Shown here piece by piece: positions 1-8,424 of a DNA stretch of 64,000 nt (within the stretch, counting starts at the first letter, position 1; the number at the start of each line of letters is the position of its first letter). Made by a program: the position numbers and the translations under genes. The notes beneath the pieces were generated by a model, which worked only from the letters and a program-made list of their open reading frames with translations, was not told the DNA's origin and searched no databases. Origin of the DNA: Bedellia somnulentella (Eukaryota; Arthropoda; Insecta; Lepidoptera; Bedelliidae); contig OY755171.1 in the NCBI GenBank assembly GCA_963576735.1, positions 18,822,182 through 18,886,181 of the forward strand, written 5' to 3'.

Positions 1-76
1 TGAAAATGTCACGTGATGTTCAGAAGTATTAGTACCTCTGCCCACCCTTCGGGGATCTTCGGCATGAGCTTTATAG
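1..76 (+). repeat. SINE family C, 3' part, cut by window edge
   Basis: Only the end of the SINE C body is present, including the block that reads CTCTGCC followed by CCTTCGGGGATCTTCGGC. The family is described at 51191-51560. Confidence 0.7.
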
Positions 77-1541
77 TTAGATTTTATGATAATTTTCTGA
101 TGTTGAGAAATTTTTGATTAGGAATCACTGATGTCAAATGCCTGTGTTCTATTTGAGCCTATGGGATGATAACGACATTGTAAAATTTACATATTTGTGC
201 TGAGAAGCAATAATGGTTTAAACTTACACGGATAATAATTCCAAAAACTTATTAGATATATTGGAAGATACTCGTAAGAGTGAAAAGATTGTAAATCAAG
301 GGAGTGTTGGTGATAGGCCTCAAGACACTTTAGCCATCATCCATCACCAATCAAACACTAGGTCGCCTCGTACGACAACTGTAACTGACTATTTTTATCC
401 GTTCTGTCATACCGGTATAACAAACGGTATGACAGAACGGACTAGACGTAACACTACACAAGCAATTGAAAAGAGAAAAAAATTGGCGTGGAAAAGTAGA
501 CTGTAGTCGTTTTTCACACCATCCACATAACTCAAAAACAACAACGTATTTAGTTTGTTATATAAAAAAATATCCTTATTAACACCAGTTTTTTATCTTA
601 GCCTACGCCCTTAGACTTAATTGGTAAAGTTATCCATTATAATTTCAAATGATCAAGGGTTAATTTGAGAAAGCCTGACTTTGATAGGTATTAATTTAAT
701 ACAAATATATTGACTGGCTGAACTAAAAGTTTTTGTCATACAAATTAATTGTTTTACTCTTCAATCAAGGTTCAGAAATTACCATATTTTACCATTTATC
801 TTGAAAATTTTTTTTATTTATCGTTAAAATAATTTCCTTCTTTTAATAACTTTAATAGGAAAATACTAATGTTCTTATCAGAAGGGCTATTATACAATCT
901 ACAACAGTAAGCCTTCGGGCGAAATTATCTATTATATTTCCTTCACGATAAACAAAATGAGGAAAACTGATTTATCTAGGAATTTCTACATGATCATTTT
1001 AACTGTTTACCTTATCCTGCTATTAAATGATTCTAAGCATTAAACAATTAATAAGAATAGTTCAATCTTCAAATTTATCGTGAAACGGGGTATGTCGTGA
1101 TATATACTTTACTATTTCGTATAAAGAACCGGAAAATAAGATTAATTGAGTATATATTGTCCAAGTGGGAACTAATTCGTTTGTTTGTATGTTTTACTAA
1201 TGAATTGTCTGACTGGAGTCGCGTGATTTACAACGTTACGAAATATCGGTTGCAATTACAATACATTCATTTGTACACGTAACAGATAATTGTTAAATGA
1301 GTTACATATGTATTTGTTGCACTTATTTATCCGCAATAACAAAAATTATATGGGGTTAGCCCAGGGATATAGAACGAAACTTTGACTTTTAAAACCACGG
1401 AACTTAATATGGTGACAGTTCTGATTGCATGTCGCCTATTCCTATAGCTATTAAATCGGTTGAGTATGGTTTTGCAGCATTTTTGTTACAGACAAACAAA
1501 TCTTTCCTGATTATAGTAAGTATAATTGATTTGTATTTGGA
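77..1541. other. AT-rich intergenic DNA, no gene seen
   Basis: I see no coding exon or repeat I can name. The one structured spot is the perfect hairpin at 399-440. Short reading frames at 261-506 and 1097-1282 have no recognisable domain and look like chance. Confidence 0.6.
399..440. repeat. perfect 16 bp inverted repeat (hairpin)
   Basis: The arms CCGTTCTGTCATACCG (399-414) and its exact complement (425-440) are separated by a 10-base AT-rich spacer. No terminator-like T run or larger element boundary is visible around it. Confidence 0.75.
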
Positions 1542-1600
1542 CTAGCGATCCACCCCAGTTTTGCACAGGTAGTAAGTGTTTCGAGATAATGCAATGCAAT
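1542..1600 (-). mobile_element. possible Helitron 3' terminus, isolated
   Basis: CTAGCGATCCACCCC resembles the inverted 3' ends at 26788 and 34232 (CTAGTGGATCGTCCC). No matching 5' TC end was found nearby, so at most a terminal fragment remains. Confidence 0.3.
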
Positions 1601-1812
1601 ATATCGCACGCTTAATACTACAGTAACCTATGTCAAAATTTTGATGAATTGATTTACAATACTACACAGACCTTAAAAAGCATGCTCTACAACATATATA
1701 TACATATCCAGGTTATTATATACATCCCACTTTCAATCGCATAAAATCAATTGCATCGTAGCTATTTTGTTTATCGGGCGATACAATCATAACTCAACAT
1801 CACAGCGCTTAA

Positions 1813-1904
1813 ATATCCCCACAGAGGGGCTTCAAGCCTCTCTGATGCTGATGATGATGATCATAGTTCTTCATACGGCTTAGCAGACTTTAACAACTAC
1901 TACC
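1813..1904 (-). repeat. SINE family F fragment
   Basis: The blocks CCCCACAGAGGGGCT and GCAGACTTTAACAACTACTA match the distal part of the family F copy at 48907-49212. The tRNA-like head is absent. Confidence 0.45.
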
Positions 1905-2076
1905 ATGACAGTGTATTCGTACAAAACGGCGATAGGCCTGCCCCCTATCACATGAGAAAACTGTCTCAGCAAAACGTGGGTACTCTGAACATCAGGTGAC
2001 AATAGCGCGTGATGTTCAGGAGTATTAGTACCTCTGCCAACCCCTTCGTGGGGGACATACGGCGTGAACGTTTGAG
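1905..2076 (+). repeat. SINE family C, 5'-truncated
   Basis: Starts in the GTGTATTCGTACAAAACGGC block and runs to GGCGTGAACGTTTGAG; the tRNA-like head is missing. It abuts the family F fragment. Confidence 0.8.
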
Positions 2077-2889
2077 TTTGAGTTAAATATAGACATAAAA
2101 CAAGCATAACATCATCAAGACGTAAACAAGTAATCTCATACTAAAACGCCACGATTACACGAAGTATCAATCAGTGGGTAATAGTAGCACTAATTATTGT
2201 TATTAAAATTGTATGTGTGTTACGTTGGATGTACAGTGACGTAATACCAAAACGTTAGCAACATCCACCCTTAAATTATAACATATAAGAGAATAAACAT
2301 AGATCAGATAAGCTTAAAGAAAAATAACGTGTTTGGGTTTAAGATATTAAAAAAATATCAATTTTTAATTATTTGATCAATTAAGTTGAAAATTCATTGA
2401 CTCACTGAGAGTCTGTGACAGATTTTGAAAAAAAGCTTGTCTCCATCAGTATTAATCTTTTTGTGAGATAAAAGACGATGAAACCAGATTTATTGTTGTT
2501 TTATTCAGATACTCCTGTTTATTTATTTAAGTTATGTTAAGTGTTTATTTATTGTTATATCCTAAGAAATGGCTTCCTAAACCTATTGTATTAAAAGTAT
2601 TAAAAACGATACAACCTCTCTGACGATCCTCCCTAGGAATGCGTTATGATAATGATGTTATTGTGAGGAAGCACGTGAACTATAATAGTAAACGTAAATA
2701 ATGAAAAATAGAACAAGTTTCCATACCGCTAATTATATTGTCGAGAATCTTATGAATAAAACAATCAAGATGAGTCGCTTGCGCATCCCTGCTGCTTTTA
2801 ACTGAGCGTGCCATTTTATTACCATTATCAGATTTAATAGCACTGTGGTATGATCAATTTATGTTTTATAATGTTTTGCTTGCACTGCT
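2077..2889. other. AT-rich intergenic DNA, nothing recognised
   Basis: No exon, tRNA-like head or repeat terminus could be supported here. Confidence 0.5.
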
Positions 2890-3140
2890 GTGTAGTGTCA
2901 GCTTAGAATAGCACTACCCCATTACACCCCGGTGGGTGTACGTAAGAGGCGACTAACGGTATTGGGGCTTTTTAAGGGATTTTTGAGATGCGGTTGGAGA
3001 CCCATCACCAAGAACCTTTGTTTTACCATATTTTCCCCACGCAACTTCCAAAAATGGCTGAGGATTTTGTAATACCTTGGCTCTGGCTACCCCTTCTAGG
3101 GATTTATAGCCGTGAGTATATGTATGTATGTATGTATGTA
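2890..3140 (+). repeat. SINE family A (family description)
   Basis: This is the most abundant repeat in the window, about 24 copies on both strands. A full copy is about 245 bp. It opens with GTAGTGTCGGCTTAGAATAG, passes CCGGTGGGTGTACGTAAGAG, GGAGACCCATCACCAACAAC and CCAAAAGTGGCTGAGGAATT, and closes with GTGAGTATATGTATG plus a (TATG)n tail. I see no obvious tRNA-type head. The last 45-50 bp resemble the 3' end of LINE family B, which suggests mobilisation by that LINE. The 107-codon frame read through this copy is an accident of the repeat. Confidence 0.85.
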
Positions 3141-3630
3141 ATGTTTTGCTTAGGTATATCTATATTAATTAATAGATTTTTTATATACGGGATTAAGACA
3201 ATGTTACTTAGGGATCATGTAGTCTGTATTTACATAGGTTTAGGAAGTGATTATTGGAAAATTTTGGTAGTTCCTACCATCAATGATTCTTCAGTCTACA
3301 TACATAAGTGATGAGCTGTAATGCTTAGGCTAACATATTTTTATAGTCGCAAAGATGTAAGCAGTAAGCAAAATTATAACCTTATTACTATGATATATTA
3401 TTTGTATGAAGCGTGAAAAGTACTCCTAGAAATTTACCAAATTTTTCACGTGATTTTCCAAATGATTTCCCTCCCGTATGCCTCTTAACATTTATTTTAA
3501 AACTGTTTTCTAGTAATTCAATGTTCAAATTATAAATTGGACAATATGAATATATATTATTATTTAAAATTTAAAATTATTGATCCTCTTTTAAGGTTTA
3601 TAATCGTAACAGATAAGATAGATTTAATAT
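3141..3630. other. AT-rich intergenic DNA, nothing recognised
   Basis: No supported feature. Confidence 0.5.
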
Positions 3631-3800
3631 GCCGATTTCAAAAAAAGGAGGTACTCAATTCGATGGTATGTTTTTTTTATATGTATGTGACGCGATTACT
3701 TCGTTATTAGGTGATAGATTTCTGAAGTTATTTTTCTGTTTTGTTGGATATGTTTACAAGGCGGTCCATTTAACTTTTATAGGGCTTTTTTGCGTGGTTA
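3631..3800 (+). repeat. dispersed repeat K, 5' end
   Basis: The segment opens with CCGATTTCAAAAAAAGGAGG, then ACTCAATTCGATGGTATG and a T-rich stretch. A related copy in the opposite orientation ends at 51148. The right edge is arbitrary. Confidence 0.5.
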
Positions 3801-4651
3801 AAAAATAATTCTAAAATATTTATCTATAATATGCATACGTGGACAACGTTGTTTATCGAGTTTTGTATGAAAATTTGGGTTTCCATAAAAGAATGGCTGA
3901 AGCATGGCTGTGAAGACGGTCCTATTTTTTTCAAAAAGATTATAAATATAAGATATGGTCTCAGTACATTCTAAGATAGTTTTACATAAAGCGGGTTTCA
4001 GTAAGGCGTGGAAAAGTTCCTAATTATGTTCAACCTGTTGCCGCTGCGCCCTCGCGTCGCGGATGCTTCTGAGTCACGACTGTATCATCACGATACATCT
4101 AAATACTTCAGTACCGTCAGAATTACTAACCCGAGACGATCTTTGAACATTGTTGAAAACATTGTATTCATTTCGCATGTACACACCTAAAGGGTACAGA
4201 AACTTGGCTCTTCGGGAGATGACTAAATTTCGCGGCTATAAATCCATGAAATTTCTTCAAGCTTCAGAACAAGTAATTCTTCGGAAATCTTTTAAGGTTT
4301 AGTATTAGAGCAAACATGCTGAAACCAAATCATTCATAAAGTCATGAAAGGCTTAGTGGCCTCGTACTACACTCAAGAATAATTCGCCTAAATATATAGT
4401 ATTTACAAATGCTCAATAAAGTTTCAAGTACACGAAGGGATGACGGAAACCGGACTAGTTTTTTTTTATAGGATCTATTATATTTCTTGAAACTTATATC
4501 AGAATTATGCAGCAATTTTCTGTGCAAACCATACAATGAAATATTTCGTATCGATAAAATCTAATTCTATTTACCAGATCATGCTCTTTTATTTATCATT
4601 GTTCACTTCTAATAGAATCTTCAACTTTGACCGGAACGGAATATCATCATA
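3801..4651. other. AT-rich intergenic DNA, nothing recognised
   Basis: No coding exon or repeat terminus could be supported; the 60-codon frame at 4008-4190 has no recognisable domain. Confidence 0.45.
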
Positions 4652-4865
4652 ACTTGTGGTGTGCTAAGTATTTTAGTTCTGAAATATGATTTAGCGTGCA
4701 AGATAGAAAAAAGAATGTTAAGGTAGTGGCTACATAGAGCGGATTGATGGAAGTATAGTGGCGATAGAGATATATCGAAACAATGTGGTTGGTTTTAAGG
4801 CTTGAAGAGGAGAGAGATTTGTCAGTATTGTGCAAATGGGCGATCGCTAGTTTCTACCTACCCCA
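4652..4865 (+). mobile_element. LINE family B 3' end, heavily decayed
   Basis: Scattered matches to the end of the LINE B reading frame remain (AGAATGTTAAGGTAGTGG, GAGATTTGTCAG, GGGCGATCGCTAGT, CTACCTACCCCAA). There is no open frame. Confidence 0.5.
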
Positions 4866-4925
4866 AAATAAATGTAAATTGAAATAATTGGCGTGAGTAT
4901 AATTTAGGAAGTTAGAATTTAGTTA

Positions 4926-5029
4926 GTCGACAGGGGCGTATACCCGAGGTCGCGGGTTTGCTCCCCGCCTGTGTCGAAATTTTTCTTTCCTTTATTTATT
5001 AGTAATAATCCTCACTTGAGGTTTTCATG
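4926..5029 (+). repeat. SINE family E, tRNA-like 3' half and tail
   Basis: GCGGGTTTGCTCCCCGCC looks like the T-arm of a tRNA with a B-box-like loop. It is followed by GTGTCGAAATTTTTCTTTCC, then TTTATTTATTAGTAATAATC. The same tail follows the tRNA-like head at 63406-63512. Confidence 0.6.
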
Positions 5030-5356
5030 AACAAAAACATTCAAACTAGGTCTATCTGTTTGAATTATCGTCTAACACTCGTTGATTACTACCTTTTCAG
5101 AAATACACTCCCGCAACTAGATGCCATAGGGGTCACAGTCGTTTATATTTTATCAATCTAAAGTTTCAAAAGACCAACTATTTTTACTGATGATATGTCT
5201 GAACTTCTACTGTGTCATATTACGATCCAAAGTAGACGTCTCGTGGAAGCTGGATTACTGCGCCTGGAAGTCTCGCGGGCTCCCCTCAAACTTGGAACCG
5301 CTCTATAAATATATATTCATTATACAACCCAAAATGTGTAATCTAAATAATAATGC

Positions 5357-5603
5357 CATGTAGTGCCGGCTTAGAATGTCGCTACCCCTTTCTTTCCACG
5401 GGTGTCGTAAGAGGCGACTAAGGGTATTGGGGCTTTTCATTGGATTTTTGGGCGATGCTGTTGGAGACCCATCACCAAAAACCTTTATCGTACCATCTTT
5501 TCCCCACTCAACTTCCAAAAGTGGCTGAGAAATTTATAATTCCTGAGTTCTGGCTACCCCTTCTAGGGAATTATAGCCGTGAGTATATGTATGTATGTAT
5601 GTA
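5357..5603 (+). repeat. SINE family A, full length, variant
   Basis: Carries GTAGTGCCGGCTTAGAATGT and ACGGGTGTCGTAAGAG instead of the commoner GTGTACGTAAGAG form, so it belongs to the subfamily also present inside the two large Helitrons. Ends in (TATG)n. Confidence 0.8.
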
Positions 5604-5752
5604 AATAATACATTTGCTAATAATGTAATGAGCTATAATGTCCACGTATAAAATGAGATGGTGTTGTCGTACTTAGGGCTAAAGCTTACTCGTACCTATT
5701 ACTGTCACGATGCTCGCCAAAGAATTTATATCGTACGAAATGTGTTAACAAT

Positions 5753-6004
5753 AAAAGTGCTAACAGACGATCGAACATGTACAGCGCGCACCATCGCACT
5801 GTGCGGTGCGCTCTAGCCTACAGACGATCGCACTGTGCGCCCCACACCATCGCACCGTGCACCGCAAGCGCTTCGCACCAGCTCGCACCAATATTAATAA
5901 TAATTATGTGCGGCGAACCACGCTACACACGTTCGTTTTTGGTACGGCCCGTACCACGAACACTGGTGCGCGCCGTACATGTTCGATCGTCTATTAGCAC
6001 TTTT
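5753..6004. mobile_element. small GC-rich MITE with 41 bp inverted ends
   Basis: The ends 5753-5793 and 5964-6004 are inverted copies of each other with two mismatches; they begin AAAAGTGCTAA and contain GACGATCGAACATGTAC. The interior is rich in CATCGCAC and GTGCGC words, far more GC-rich than its surroundings. The overlapping short reading frames are by-products of this composition. I could not fix a target duplication. Confidence 0.8.
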
Positions 6005-6045
6005 AATAAGTTTTCATAATTTGTTTTTTACATGAAATCCTCATG

Positions 6046-6118
6046 TGAGTCCGAGGTCGTAGGTTCGAGTCCTGCTGGCATCAACATTTTTTGTTTGCTT
6101 AATTAATTAGTAATAATA
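6046..6118 (+). repeat. SINE family E fragment, decayed
   Basis: GTCGTAGGTTCGAGTCCTGC is a clear B-box/T-arm-like word, followed by a degenerate form of the family E tail ending TTAGTAATAATAC. Confidence 0.5.
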
Positions 6119-6204
6119 CGTTTCTTCAAAAATGATAGGTTAAAATGTTAACATGTTCACTTTGCTAACCTTTGTTTTGCAGCTAATATGACATGCTGTC
6201 ATCA

Positions 6205-6323
6205 TCTATACTTATAATAAATCTGTAGAGAGGTCAATTCTGTACATGAAATATATTTTCAAAATAACTATCAGGTGATGATTAGGGATCGATACTGATG
6301 CCAAAAATGCAATCAGTAAAATT

Positions 6324-6365
<42 letters not shown>

Positions 6366-7216
6366 GGTTTGTATGTTCCTTATGGAAACAAAAACTACTC
6401 GACGGATTTTAACGAAACTTGGTACAATTATTCTTCATACTCCTGCACAGGTTTTTGTATACTTTCCAGCAGAGTAGTAAAGGGGAATTTTGGGAAATTT
6501 TGGAAAAACGGGAGAAGTTACTCCATTTTTGAAACTTCCGTCGCGTGTGCAGCCTTAATGGTTAAAGTTACATAAAATGTATGTATGGCGGAAAAAATCT
6601 TCATAAATTTTTCTAAAAAAAAATGTTCAACAGCATATGTCTATCTTTTATGGTTGACTCACAATATCACGTGTAACTCCTGATAGCTTAGTAGTTCGGA
6701 GTATTCTGATTATATTTGTTTACTCTTACGTTTCTAATACTCTCACTCATCCCTAATTTAAAAAAGGTAACATTATTACCTATTCAATAAAAAAAATATC
6801 ATAGAAATCGATAGAGAAACAGCGAAATTACACATGAAATAAGCCATCGCGCCCGTGACCAAAACCAAATAATTACTAATTTACATATTAAATACTAGAC
6901 TCAACTCAACTTCAACTCATTTTAAAAATTAGTTTATGTTCGAAGATACTAAACCGTTCATATGAGCGCTTTCACAGAAATCAAAAAGCTACACTCAGGG
7001 GCTGGAAATGAAAACTTCCCTCCATTCTCACTTTGTAGTTTTTAACAGCGCAAACCTGATACAAAAGCGCGCTGTGATTTGCATATTCACCAATAGATGG
7101 CACTGTCGGTAATTGCTACATCGCGGTATGATTTCTTCTTTATTAGAGTATATAAACCAAAAAATTCTTCGTGTGTTATAGAATCTCATGGCATCGATAA
7201 TGTTTCAATGATGCTG
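6205..7216 (+). mobile_element. Helitron-like element H1, left part
   Basis: Begins with TCTATACTTATAATAAATC after an A, as expected for a Helitron 5' end. A (TCTG)n run at about 6327-6365 follows, then sequence matching 23930-24877 in inverse orientation. The element is interrupted at 7217 by the 9.4 kb TIR element and resumes at 16613. No Rep/helicase coding sequence is visible, so this is a non-autonomous copy; the 68-codon frame at 6369 also occurs in H2, H3 and H4 and is not evidence for a gene. Confidence 0.75.
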
Positions 7217-7232
7217 CGGGGCAAGCACGAGC
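7217..7232 (+). repeat. left terminal inverted repeat of the 9.4 kb element
   Basis: CGGGGCAAGCACGAGC, a perfect 16 bp inverted match to 16597-16612. Confidence 0.85.
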
Positions 7233-7344
7233 AAAAATGGCCATATCGAAATACACACTATCTTATCGAAGTTTTCTATCGATCTCTTTCCCAAACTGCG
7301 AGCACGAGGCGTACTGTTCATAGTACTCGATACAACCATCGAGC

Positions 7345-8424
7345 CCGTTAAGTGTTATCGAGCTGTGAAAGTTGTTGAATTGAACCATTTGACCGACATT
7401 CATAGTTCAATCAATTAAGGCTAGTTACAGACTCTAAAAACCTTCAAAGTCACTTCCAAGTAAACGTTTTGTTGTCTATTATTATTACCCTAGTAAATTA
7501 AAAATACATTGACCGCAGTGAAAAGTCGTGCACACATTCAACTCTTGAATTAGTTGGATAACATTATTGTCAGTAACAGCTTATGATTGAATAGTTCGGT
7601 TGACATGACTGACAGGTGCTTCAACCATCCATATTTTTACATTTTACAATAATAAACAATAATGGCTGCTCATCTCATCGCTAATAGTCGTATGCTCATT
7701 TGAGAATTCCATCGGGGATTATGAACGATTAAGACGAATCTGCAACGAAAAACTGTAAGTATTTAACTCATAGAAACCAATATGATACATCGTTATGCTG
7801 CAAAATGCCGATACTGAAGAAGAGTTGTTAATTTGTGAATTAAAGACCATCAGTTATTTTCCGTTACGAATTCAAGCAGCACTGTGTCCAAGAAATGTGA
7901 CGATATAGTCTAAATTAATACGAGATCATATTAAGTCAACCTCAAAGTTATAAAAGAAAACCCGCATATAACGTATATGCGGGTTTTTTTTTTTTCATTC
8001 AATTTTTTTTTTGATTCACGTCACGTCACGTCATATCGTGCTCAATAAAATATATATATTTAAAATAATTTAACAAGCCAAAAATACTAATATGCCACTG
8101 ATATACATGTATTGAGAATCTGCGGTTCAAACAAACATTTGGTTTGCCATAATTGACAAAGCTGAAGGAAAGAAAACAATAGAAATAAATTGTAAATATT
8201 TTGACAGTTTCTAAAATCAGCGTTGCGCAGTTGTCGCCTTTGTCCATAGTTACCGAGGAACATCACCTAGGCGATAGCAACAAAATTTGACGTATCCATA
8301 GTAACCATCAATAATCTCCAAGGAAACAACAAAAAATCAAGACAACAAGAAGAAAATTTTATGAGTGCTTTTTAATTTTTATGATATGTTTTTTAGGTAT
8401 TGTTTTTTTTTGGAATGCTTTTGA
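7345..8424 (+). promoter_or_regulatory. leader region of the reverse transcriptase gene
   Basis: No frame of note. It holds a hairpin (7957-7987), a short CACGT-type tandem run near 8013-8033, a consensus-like splice donor CTGTAAGTA (GT at 7755) and a pyrimidine-rich acceptor TGTTTTTTAG ending at 8396. A 5' untranslated intron 7755-8396 is therefore possible but unproven. Confidence 0.35.
7957..7987. repeat. hairpin with T run
   Basis: A 14 bp perfect stem (AAAACCCGCATATA and complement) with a 3-base loop is followed by a long T run. It lies upstream of the reverse transcriptase and could be a transcript end or cruciform signal; its function is unknown. Confidence 0.7.

Noticed and set aside
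5777..6019. Two overlapping frames in a GC-rich segment
   Set aside because: They lie inside the MITE 5753-6004 and reflect its repeated GCAC/CGCAC words.
6327..6365. Short tandem (TCTG)n arrays considered as CRISPR or satellite
   Set aside because: They are 4 bp microsatellites that form part of the Helitron sequence and recur in H2, H3 and H4 at the same place; there are no spacers.
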